Shown piece after piece: positions 1 to 6,131 of a stretch of DNA of 6,885 nucleotides. Position numbers and translations under genes: made by a program. The first letter of the stretch is position 1. Each line of letters begins with the position of its first letter. Source of the stretch: Candidatus Delongbacteria bacterium (GTDB taxonomy: Bacteria > Bacteroidota > Bacteroidia > Bacteroidales > ML635J-15); NCBI GenBank assembly GCA_027858215.1, contig JAQIDD010000088.1, positions 1 to 6,885 on the forward strand, written 5' to 3'. The notes beneath the pieces are model-generated. The model did not search any database, had not been told where the DNA came from, and saw only the letters and a program-made list of their open reading frames with translations.

Positions 1-63
1 TTGAAATCGTAAATTAAATTGTCCGATTAATTAGGCGCTAAAACAATTTTATGCCAACATTAT

Positions 64-71
64 TAAATTTG
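64..71 (+). promoter_or_regulatory. Candidate Bacteroidota -7 promoter box for the TPR membrane protein gene
   Basis: TAAATTTG matches the Bacteroidota sigma-factor -7 consensus TAnnTTTG at every fixed position. It ends 29 nt before the ATG at 100, which implies a leader of roughly 20-25 nt. No convincing TTG-type -33 box lies at the usual 17-23 nt upstream, so the call rests on the -7 match and its spacing. The same 29-nt spacing is seen for the box before the BatA-like gene. Confidence 0.4.
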
Positions 72-99
72 TTTATTGGAATTTTATAGTGAATAACAT

Positions 100-2151
100 A
101 TGCAAAAAAGAACAACACAACTTTGGATGTATTTTATATTGATTGTGTCTTTGGTTTCATTCACATATTTGAATCATTTTCACAACCCGTTTCATTTTGA
201 CGACTTTCATACCATTGTCAATAATCCACATATAAAGGAATTGAGTCTTAATAAGGTGAAATCATATTTTACAGATGTATCCACCTTTAGTAATATGCCT
301 ACAAACCAGGGGTATCGTCCGATTGTAACGCTTAGCCTTGCCATCGATTATTTTATAGCGGGCGAAATGAACCCGTTTTATTTTCACCTGAGCTTGTTTT
401 TTTGGTTTATCGTCCAACTGGTATTCATGATTTTTTTATTACGCTACCTGCTCAGGAAAGTTTCTGATTTTTGGGGCATTTCGCTGATCGTTTTTTTCAC
501 TGTCCTGTGGTATGGATTGCATACGGCCAATGCTGAAACCATAAACTACATCATCATGAGGGGGGATAGTCTTTCCACCATGCTTGTTGTTGTGGGCTTG
601 TACCTGTATGTCAGATTCAAATCAAAACGGAAATACGGGTTATATCTAATCCCGGTAGTGTTGGCCATTCTGACTAAACAAACCGCGGTAATGTTTTTTC
701 CCATACAGTTTGTGTATGTGTTGTTGTTTGAGCATGAAGCAAGTCTGTATGATCTATTCAATAGAAAAGGTGTTTTTAAAAAAGCGTTTGTAAAAACCCT
801 GCCTTCTTTTCTGGTTTGTTTGGTGTTTGGATATGTTGTTTTTGTCATGCAGCGGGATGAAGCCATGCTTGAAATTTCGAATGTTGAATACATGATTACC
901 CAGCCCTGGGTAATGCTGCGGTATTTTGTGTTGTTTTTCTTTCCGGTCAGCTTATCTGCAGATACTGACTGGCAGGTGTTTCAAAGTATTTTTGATGTGC
1001 GGGCAATCGTGGGAATCGTTTTTGTTGTCGGTCTCCTTGCATATGCATTCAAAACCTCAAGGCAAAAAGAAACACGGCCCATATCCTTCGGAATATTGTG
1101 GTTTTTTCTGGCGTTGATGCCCACCTCCAGTTTTATAGCACTGACACAGGTGACGAACGATCACAGGATGTTTTTCCCGTTTGTCGGTTTGGTATTGGCT
1201 GTTTCATTGTGGTTGGCATTGCAATATAAAAGGCATGAGAAAAAAATGAAAGGTCGAAACGTGTTGAAATCCATTTTGCTTTTGCTGCCTGTGTCGATTT
1301 TGGTATTGAATGCCTATGGCACATTTCAACGAAACCAGGTGTGGTCTTCAGACGAATCTTTATGGCATGATGTGACCGTTAAAAGCCCGCGTAATCCACG
1401 GGGGTTGATGAATTACGGATTGGTACAGATGCAAAAAGGGAATTTCGAAAAGGCGCTCGAATATTATAACAAAGCTCTCCGGTTAGATCCTGATTATGTT
1501 TACCTTCATGTAAACCTTGGTATCCTGAAAGATGCCATGGGAAAACCCAACGAAGCGGAACAACATTTTTTGAAAGCCGTCAATTATTTGGCTCATCCAG
1601 CTCCGCCTTATTATTATGCCAAGTTTCTGAAATCCCATGGCAGGATTGACGAAGCCATCAACTATTGCAAACGCAGCATAACCATTAGTTATTCGTATAT
1701 GCAGGCAAGGCACCTGCTGATGGATTTGTATTTTTATAAGCAGGATAAAAAACATCTGAATAAGCTGATTAAGGAAACCCTGGAAATTATGCCAGGTGAC
1801 GCTTATGCGAAAGCAGTGCAGAAAAAAGTCAAAACCATGGGGCAAAGCAAATTACAGCAATTGAAATACACAGCCCAGCATCATCCCACCCCTGAAAATT
1901 ATATAAACCTGAGCCTTGAATGTTATCATCAGGGAATGTATGAGGCGTGCATTGAAGCTTGCTATAATGCCCTGGAGCTAAATCCGGATTATGAGCATGC
2001 CTACAACAATATTTGCAGTGCTTATAACCAGATCGGAGAATACGAAAAAGCCATTGAAGCCTGTGAAAAAGCATTGGCAATCAATCCTGAGTATCAAAGG
2101 GCAAAAAACAACCTGAACCATGCGAATGAAATGCAGGCTGATGAAAATTAA
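100..2151 (+). CDS. Multi-pass membrane protein with C-terminal TPR repeats, TMTC-like (putative GT-C glycosyltransferase)
   Basis: A 683-residue protein with about eleven hydrophobic segments in its first 405 residues (for example near 8-25, 95-117, 160-171, 233-250, 303-316, 388-405), followed by a soluble region with tetratricopeptide repeats. TPR units are clearest at about 434-467, 468-501, 598-631 and 632-665, with the usual G-x-x-x-x-A and A-L-x-L-x-P-D pattern (ALRLDPDY, ALELNPDY, ALAINPEY). The N-terminal FHFDDFHTIVNNPHI (31-45), the HTANAETINY-x-x-MRGDSL stretch (141-158) and NDHRMFFPF (353-361) resemble conserved loops of TMTC-type O-mannosyltransferases of the GT-C fold. The acidic pair D34/D35 sits where GT-C enzymes keep a catalytic acid. 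Sugar transfer from a lipid-linked donor to an exported protein is therefore inferred, not shown. The start at 100 is chosen because the ATG follows an A/T-rich leader and a -7 box and opens directly into the first membrane helix. It ends with TAA and appears to be transcribed alone. Confidence 0.8.
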   Translation: MQKRTTQLWMYFILIVSLVSFTYLNHFHNPFHFDDFHTIVNNPHIKELSLNKVKSYFTDVSTFSNMPTNQGYRPIVTLSLAIDYFIAGEMNPFYFHLSLFFWFIVQLVFMIFLLRYLLRKVSDFWGISLIVFFTVLWYGLHTANAETINYIIMRGDSLSTMLVVVGLYLYVRFKSKRKYGLYLIPVVLAILTKQTAVMFFPIQFVYVLLFEHEASLYDLFNRKGVFKKAFVKTLPSFLVCLVFGYVVFVMQRDEAMLEISNVEYMITQPWVMLRYFVLFFFPVSLSADTDWQVFQSIFDVRAIVGIVFVVGLLAYAFKTSRQKETRPISFGILWFFLALMPTSSFIALTQVTNDHRMFFPFVGLVLAVSLWLALQYKRHEKKMKGRNVLKSILLLLPVSILVLNAYGTFQRNQVWSSDESLWHDVTVKSPRNPRGLMNYGLVQMQKGNFEKALEYYNKALRLDPDYVYLHVNLGILKDAMGKPNEAEQHFLKAVNYLAHPAPPYYYAKFLKSHGRIDEAINYCKRSITISYSYMQARHLLMDLYFYKQDKKHLNKLIKETLEIMPGDAYAKAVQKKVKTMGQSKLQQLKYTAQHHPTPENYINLSLECYHQGMYEACIEACYNALELNPDYEHAYNNICSAYNQIGEYEKAIEACEKALAINPEYQRAKNNLNHANEMQADEN

Positions 2152-2158
2152 GGTTCTG

Positions 2159-2209
2159 AATAAAAAATGTCAAGCTTGTATTCTCCTCATCACTGTATCA
2201 TTTTTTATT
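2159..2209. terminator. AT-rich inverted repeat just after the TPR membrane gene, possible weak terminator
   Basis: AATAAAAAATG (2159-2169) is perfectly complementary to CATTTTTTATT (2199-2209), giving an 11-bp stem with a 29-nt loop that begins 8 nt after the stop codon. The downstream arm carries six Ts, so transcript from the + strand would have a U-run inside the stem. The stem has only one G-C pair and a long loop, so it would be weak. It could also be chance in AT-rich DNA. Confidence 0.3.
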
Positions 2210-2441
2210 TGATATTTTGCCTTTGAAATTTATTCACAAAAAAATATCAATAACTGTTGGGTAGAATATTTACAACATATCACAATATGTGCAATAACAA
2301 TGTTTTTTAATTGCGATAAAACTTGTAACCATGACATTATTTTTAAATGGTTTGTGGTATCATGAAAATGTACCAGAATGTAGTCCGGTTGTGCGATCCG
2401 CTACCAAAGGTCTATAATTGATCAAAAAAATATTCAAAAAA

Positions 2442-2501
2442 ATTGTCAAATAAATGTAAACAATTATATTAATGGATTGTATAGCTTTTACAATGAATTG
2501 T
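2442..2501. promoter_or_regulatory. Candidate operator/promoter region of the encapsulin operon (clustered ATTGT/ACAAT half-sites)
   Basis: Five ATTGT or ACAAT motifs lie in 60 bp: 2442-2446, 2460-2464, 2476-2480, 2490-2494 and 2497-2501, strictly alternating in orientation. The best pair forms a 19-bp inverted repeat, ATTGTA-N7-TACAAT (2476-2494). Its spacer starts a TAGCTTTT box (2482-2489) that matches the -7 consensus TAnnTTTG at all but the last base and would give a leader of about 40 nt before the ATG at 2536. A dimeric regulator bound there would cover the promoter. The regulator is unknown. An iron- or redox-responsive one is inferred only from the genes downstream. Confidence 0.3.
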
Positions 2502-2535
2502 GAGATTAAATGTTTAACAAATAAAACAAAACACT

Positions 2536-2877
2536 ATGTCAAATTATCATGAACCTGCTGAAGAACTCAGCAAACAAGCAAGGGACTTTTCAAGAGCCCT
2601 GAACAGTTTAAAAGAAGAAATTGAAGCTATTGACTGGTATCATCAACGTGTTGATGTCAGTGAAGATGAAGAGTTAAAAGAGATCATGGCTCACAACCGT
2701 GATGAAGAAATTGAACATGCCTGTATGGCCATTGAATGGTTGCGCAGAAACATGCCCGGCTGGGATGCTGAATTGCGTGAATGGTTGTTTAAGGAAGGTG
2801 ATATTGCTCATCACGACCACGATGACGACGATGATGATGCATCAGGAAATGATTTAGGAATTGGTAAATTAAAATAA
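2536..2877 (+). CDS. Encapsulated ferritin-like protein (EncFtn), encapsulin cargo ferroxidase
   Basis: A 113-residue protein with the short two-helix encapsulated-ferritin fold, which forms ring-shaped decamers that oxidise Fe(II) to Fe(III) for storage inside an encapsulin shell. The diagnostic segments are EEIEAIDWYHQRVD (27-40) and AHNRDEEIEHA (52-62). By comparison with the Rhodospirillum rubrum EncFtn, the ferroxidase ligands correspond to E28, E58 and H61, with W34 and Y35 beside the site and E27/E30 as likely metal-entry residues; all are present. After WLRRNMPGW (68-76) and a short helix comes an unusual His/Asp run, HHDHDDDDDD (92-101), and then a C-terminal LGIGKLK (107-113), which matches the encapsulin cargo-loading peptide. 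Length is normal for the family. The gene sits 2 nt before the shell gene, so the two are almost certainly co-transcribed. The ATG follows an A-rich leader (2514-2535) with no Shine-Dalgarno motif, as is common in Bacteroidota. Confidence 0.95.
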   Translation: MSNYHEPAEELSKQARDFSRALNSLKEEIEAIDWYHQRVDVSEDEELKEIMAHNRDEEIEHACMAIEWLRRNMPGWDAELREWLFKEGDIAHHDHDDDDDDASGNDLGIGKLK

Positions 2878-2879
2878 AT

Positions 2880-3674
2880 ATGGATATTCTCAGAAAATCA
2901 TTTGCCCCGATTTCTGCCCGGGCGTGGGAGGAAATCACTGAAGAAGCCAAAGACATTTTAACGGCTTCGTTGACCGCAAGAAAAGTGATTGGTGTAGAAG
3001 GCCCGAAAGGCATTGACACAGCATCCGTAAATATCGGTGAGCTTGATGTGCCTGCCAATTAGAAAAAATCAGATGTGCAATATGGTGTGCATAAGGTATT
3101 GCCGTTGGTGGAAATACGCATGCCATTTTCTCTCAACATCTGGGAACTGGACAACATCAGCCGAGGGTCTGAAACTTTTGACCTCGATAACCTGGACGAT
3201 GCTGCCAAAAAACTCGCCGCATTTGAAGAAAATGCAATTTACAATGGATTTAATAAAGCCGGCATTGAAGGTTTGTACAAAGCCAGCGAACATCCTGTTT
3301 TGAAGCTTGATAACAACATTGATAAACTGATGGATACGGTAGTGAAAGGAATGCTGATGTTTAAAGATGAAGGCATTGAAGATGATGTAAACCTTGTTGT
3401 CAGCAATGAACTTTACACAATAATCAACAGCCAGAGCAAAGGATATCCGCTCAGAAGGCATTTGCTTGACACCATTGGCGGACAAATCATTCCTTCAGAT
3501 GCAGTAAAAGGCGGATTGTTGCTTGCTGATGATGAAGAGGCTTTCAGAATGACACTTGGCAGTGACATTTCCATCGGATATGAAGATCACGATAAAAAAG
3601 AAGTGCATTTGTATCTGACCGAATCGTTTACTTTCCGTGTCATTGATCCGGCTGCTGTTATTGTGATAGAATAA
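2880..3674 (+). pseudogene. Family 1 encapsulin shell protein, interrupted by an in-frame TAG at codon 61
   Basis: Ignoring one stop, this frame encodes 264 codons, the usual length of T=1 encapsulins of the HK97 fold such as that of Thermotoga maritima. The start, M-D-I-L-R-K-S-F-A-P (1-10), matches the family's N-terminal helix that docks cargo peptides. Other family landmarks are RKVIGVEGPKG (34-44), the KVLPLVEIR stretch, LNIWELDNI-x-RG, SIGYEDHD and the C-terminal LTESFTFRV-x-DPAAVIV. Codon 61 (3060-3062) is TAG. The reading frame continues without shift to TAA at 3672-3674. By alignment from memory with the T. maritima protein, the stop lies in the loop between GELDVP and YGVHKVLPL, in or near the E-loop. 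Termination there gives a 60-residue fragment that cannot form a shell. Internal restarts are possible at GTG 3075 or ATG 3120 but lack a visible ribosome site and would lose the N-terminal arm. No second lesion is seen, so the damage is recent, an artefact, or bypassed by readthrough. The start is fixed by the 2-nt gap after EncFtn and the conserved N-terminus. Confidence 0.9.
3060..3062 (+). other. In-frame amber codon inside the encapsulin gene
   Basis: The codons read CCT GCC AAT TAG AAA AAA TCA GAT GTG CAA TAT. The frame is the same before and after, so this is a substitution-type event and not a frameshift. A single base change would restore a sense codon; CAG (Gln), AAG (Lys) or GAG (Glu) would all suit this polar loop. 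The stops ending the other complete genes here are TAA or TGA, and neither of the two 680-residue genes contains an internal TAG. Confidence 0.9.
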
Positions 3675-3697
3675 CAGAATTTGGATGGTAATATGTT

Positions 3698-3745
3698 AAG
3701 GTGGCTTGAGAAATATCCTGGTGATGTTTCTCTGCCACTTTTTTT
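3698..3745 (+). terminator. Strong rho-independent terminator after the encapsulin operon
   Basis: GTGGC (3701-3705) pairs with GCCAC (3734-3738), and GAGAAA (3708-3713) pairs with TTTCTC (3727-3732), separated by a small TT/T internal loop; the apical loop is 3714-3726. AAG before the stem can add further A-U and G-U pairs with the Ts that follow. Seven Ts run from 3739 to 3745, then G and four more Ts. The stem begins about 24 nt after the encapsulin TAA, so it ends the EncFtn-encapsulin transcript and separates it from the BatA-like gene. Confidence 0.85.
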
Positions 3746-3847
3746 GTTTTATAGCGCTTTTAGAAATATTCCCCAACTGAACACCACACAGTTTTTAATT
3801 CAATCCGATGAATATGCTAAATTAACAGAAAAGCACATTTATTTTTT

Positions 3848-3855
3848 TATTTTTG
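3848..3855 (+). promoter_or_regulatory. Candidate Bacteroidota -7 promoter box for the BatA-like gene
   Basis: TATTTTTG fits TAnnTTTG at every fixed position and ends 29 nt before the ATG at 3884, the same distance as for the first gene in the window. It lies downstream of the encapsulin terminator, where a fresh promoter is needed. No clear -33 TTG element is found at normal spacing, and the surrounding DNA is T-rich, so a chance match is possible. Confidence 0.4.
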
Positions 3856-3883
3856 TTGATTCGAAGCAAATGATAAAAACACT

Positions 3884-5932
3884 ATGAGTTTTTTATATCC
3901 TGGTTTTTTGTGGGCATTAACAGCGGTTTCAATACCGGTGATCATTCACCTGTTCAGTTTCAGGCGCCACAAAACGGTGTATTTTTCACAGACCCGTTTT
4001 CTGGAATCGGTGCAGAAAGAATCACGTTCACGAACCACACTCAAACAGTTGCTTATTTTGTTGAGTCGTATTTTGGCCATTGCGATGCTTGTGTTTGCGT
4101 TTGCACAACCTGTGGTTTTTCAAGATGAAAATACACTTGATTCATCCCAAAGCCCATATGTAGTAGTATGTGTTGATAATTCATACAGCATGCAAAATGA
4201 GGGTGAAAACGGAAATTTGTTAAACATTGCCAAACAAAAGGCCACTGAAATAGCTGAAGCCTTTGGGCAGGATGTGCAGTATTTTTTGATGACCAACGAT
4301 ATGCCCCCACGCTTTTATCGACCAATGTCCACAGATGATTTTATGAATGAGGTCAGTAAAATTGAAGTCACTCCGGTAAGTTTAACACTCACTAACACTA
4401 TGGAAAGGCTTCGTCGAACCACTTCGTCATATCTTACTGAAGATGCAGCAATGCCAGTGTATATTATTTCAGATTTTCAAAAATCAACTACTGATTTTAA
4501 GTCATTTGACGGAATTGATCGCTATGATTTACAAGCCGTTTTGGTTGCCGGTGTCCGCCAGCAAAATTTAAGCATTGATTCAGTGTGGTTCGCTGCTCCA
4601 TTCCGGCAAGCAGGAAAACCTGAGCAGCTGACAGTGTTGGTTAAAAATCATGGAAACCAGGCTTACAATGATATCCCCGTTAACTTAAAACTAAATGATT
4701 CCCTCCGTGGTGTTTCATCGATGGATATTGAAAGCAATGCCAATGCCGAGATCCTGTTGAATTATACAAATCCGTTAAATGGGGTACAACGCGCCTTAGT
4801 AGAAATCGACGATTATCCCGTGAGCTTTGACAACCGGTTTTATTTTACATACAATCTGGAAATGCAAAAATCCATTTTGCTGATAAACGGGCGGGATGCA
4901 GCTCCTTTTCCTGTGAGTGTGTATGAGGATGACACGCATTTTGATTTAACTGAAATTGAAGAAGATCAATTGGACATGTCAGTGCTAAACAAATATGATG
5001 TGCTTATATTCAATGGCTTAAATTACATAAGTGAAGGTTTGGCTGCTCAACTTACTGATCTGGCAGAAAACGAAATATCCATGGCATTTATTCCCGGTAC
5101 GGATATGCATACAGAAAGCTGGAATAATTACATGAAAGCCTTGAAAGGCCCTCAGTTCGCTGCCTGGGATAGTACAAAGAGAAATTTATCTGATATTGCA
5201 TGGGAACATCCGTTTTTCAAAGGGGCATTCAGCGAACGCCAGGAAAACGTTGACCTGCCTTTTGTGCATGGTAGTTTCCCAATGCAAAACAGCCAGATGA
5301 GCAGGGGCGAAAATCTGATTATTTTTGAGAATGCTTCTCCTTTTATGGAAATGTTACCTGTTGAAAATGCGTTGATGTATGTCTTTAGCAGCCCGTTAAA
5401 TACAGACTATGGAAATTTCATAAAACATGCTTTGTTTATCCCGGTGGCCTATAACATGGCAATGAATACGCCGACTTCACGCAAAATGTATCATTTCAAT
5501 GGCGAGGAAACCGGAATCGTAATCCCCTCAATAAATGCAGGTAGTGAAACTGGTGTTGAAATACGCAGGCATTCCGGTGATGATGCTATCATTCCCAGAT
5601 GGCTTAGTACACCTGGTGGTGTAAAGGTTTTTATTCCTCCTTCTTTAATTTATCCGGGCCACTATGATGTGTTTGTTAATGATGAGTTTGCTGATGTCTT
5701 TGCACTCAACATACATCCGGCAGAATCCAGTATGGAATTCTATGATACGGAGAGCCTTAAAGCGGCTGCTGAAACAAACAATTTTGAACTTTCACATCTT
5801 TATGAAGCCGAAACCCTGGATATGTCACAAAAAATCAAAGAAAAAGAACAGGGGACAGCCCTGTGGCCATGGTTTTTGCTGGGAGTGCTCCTGTTTGTCA
5901 CTGTTGAGATACTGTTGATAAAACTCCTGTGA
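3884..5932 (+). CDS. BatA-like membrane protein with N-terminal double-TM domain and VWA domain
   Basis: A 682-residue protein. Residues 1-80 form the BatA N-terminal domain: a first membrane segment (about 4-24), the short RRHKTVYFSQTRFL motif (27-40), a basic stretch, then a second membrane segment (about 55-75) ending in AFAQPVV. A von Willebrand factor A-type domain follows from about 92, with the MIDAS motif DNSYS (D98, S100, S102) and a later IISDFQ (D197) on the expected strand; a MIDAS threonine is probably in the LTLTNT stretch near 168-172. Residues 224-320 look like an Ig/CARDB-type beta domain, and about 328-410 (ILLING, VLIFNG, MAFIPG) resembles a glutamine-amidotransferase-like fold without a recognisable catalytic cysteine. 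A final membrane helix (659-682) anchors the C-terminus. Such proteins are common in Bacteroidota and are named after the Bacteroides aerotolerance locus; their biochemical role is not settled. Here no MoxR or other bat gene adjoins it. The ATG start gives the canonical N-terminus. Confidence 0.88.
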   Translation: MSFLYPGFLWALTAVSIPVIIHLFSFRRHKTVYFSQTRFLESVQKESRSRTTLKQLLILLSRILAIAMLVFAFAQPVVFQDENTLDSSQSPYVVVCVDNSYSMQNEGENGNLLNIAKQKATEIAEAFGQDVQYFLMTNDMPPRFYRPMSTDDFMNEVSKIEVTPVSLTLTNTMERLRRTTSSYLTEDAAMPVYIISDFQKSTTDFKSFDGIDRYDLQAVLVAGVRQQNLSIDSVWFAAPFRQAGKPEQLTVLVKNHGNQAYNDIPVNLKLNDSLRGVSSMDIESNANAEILLNYTNPLNGVQRALVEIDDYPVSFDNRFYFTYNLEMQKSILLINGRDAAPFPVSVYEDDTHFDLTEIEEDQLDMSVLNKYDVLIFNGLNYISEGLAAQLTDLAENEISMAFIPGTDMHTESWNNYMKALKGPQFAAWDSTKRNLSDIAWEHPFFKGAFSERQENVDLPFVHGSFPMQNSQMSRGENLIIFENASPFMEMLPVENALMYVFSSPLNTDYGNFIKHALFIPVAYNMAMNTPTSRKMYHFNGEETGIVIPSINAGSETGVEIRRHSGDDAIIPRWLSTPGGVKVFIPPSLIYPGHYDVFVNDEFADVFALNIHPAESSMEFYDTESLKAAAETNNFELSHLYEAETLDMSQKIKEKEQGTALWPWFLLGVLLFVTVEILLIKLL

Positions 5933-5952
5933 TATTTTCATGTGCAACAGGA
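5925..5952 (+). terminator. Small hairpin at the end of the BatA-like gene, doubtful terminator
   Basis: TCCTGT (5925-5930) pairs with ACAGGA (5947-5952) across a 16-nt loop and overlaps the TGA stop. No U-run follows, so intrinsic termination here is unlikely. It may only protect the 3' end, or be chance. Confidence 0.2.
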
Positions 5953-5975
5953 ATAATAGGATTAATCAATTTAAC

Positions 5976-6020
5976 ATATAATTTATTCAGATACGAGCAA
6001 GTTGTAAGGTTAAATTATAT
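5976..6020. repeat. 10-bp AT-only inverted repeat
   Basis: ATATAATTTA (5976-5985) is the reverse complement of TAAATTATAT (6011-6020), with a 25-nt spacer. All pairs are A-T, so RNA structure would be weak. It lies in the gap between the BatA-like gene and the secreted protein gene. Confidence 0.3.
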
Positions 6021-6034
6021 TACAATGCAAATAG

Positions 6035-6066
6035 TAGATAGATAGGTAGATAGGTAGGTAGGTAGA
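6035..6066 (+). repeat. Tetranucleotide tandem repeat (TAGR)8
   Basis: Eight consecutive TAGA or TAGG units run without interruption: TAGA, TAGA, TAGG, TAGA, TAGG, TAGG, TAGG, TAGA. A TAAA unit follows. It is noncoding, lies 154 nt before the ATG of the secreted protein gene, and is the only simple-sequence repeat of this kind in the window. Such tracts can change length by replication slippage. Confidence 0.9.
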
Positions 6067-6131
6067 TAAAAAATTGAAAAAAAAAGTGCTTTTTTATTTG
6101 TTTTGTATTAAATATCTTTTGTATCTTATGC

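Larger units (their letters stand above)
2152..2535. other. 384-nt intergenic region upstream of the encapsulin operon
   Basis: No ORF with recognisable protein character and no tRNA or rRNA is seen here. The region is very AT-rich except for a patch near 2380-2410. It contains the inverted repeat at 2159-2209, a small palindrome ACATAT-CACA-ATATGT at 2275-2290, the exact palindrome TTGATCAA at 2418-2425, and a group of ATTGT/ACAAT half-sites at 2442-2501. The last part is the natural place for the encapsulin operon promoter and its control sites. Confidence 0.6.

Noticed and set aside
1483..1845. A 120-codon minus-strand ORF opposite the TPR region
   Set aside because: It is antisense to well-conserved TPR repeats and has no recognisable motif or promoter.
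2380..2404. A tRNA-like stretch around GGTTGTGCGATCC
   Set aside because: It slightly resembles a T-arm, but no acceptor, anticodon or D-arm can be formed around it, so no tRNA is called.
3069..3485. A 138-codon minus-strand ORF opposite the encapsulin gene
   Set aside because: It lies wholly antisense to clear encapsulin sequence and its translation shows no domain; it is a by-product of codon use on the other strand.
2880..3674. A frameshift as the cause of the broken encapsulin gene
   Set aside because: Conserved encapsulin sequence continues in the same frame after the TAG, so no net insertion or deletion is needed; a base substitution or error explains it. The run of six As at 3063-3068 is just after the stop and could not remove it by slippage.
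2536..3674. Phage capsid or prophage origin suggested by the HK97-like shell gene
   Set aside because: No portal, protease, terminase or tail gene is nearby, and the EncFtn cargo with a targeting peptide directly upstream identifies a cellular encapsulin operon.
3681..3887. A 68-codon + strand ORF (TTG start, or ATG at 3693) whose TGA overlaps the ATG of the BatA-like gene
   Set aside because: It runs straight through the strong terminator hairpin and T-run at 3698-3745 and a -7 promoter box at 3848-3855, has no recognisable protein character, and its phenylalanine-rich end simply reflects T-rich DNA. Its ATGA overlap is likely chance.
6035..6066. Tandem repeats considered as a CRISPR array
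   Set aside because: The unit is four bases with no spacers, so it is a simple-sequence repeat.
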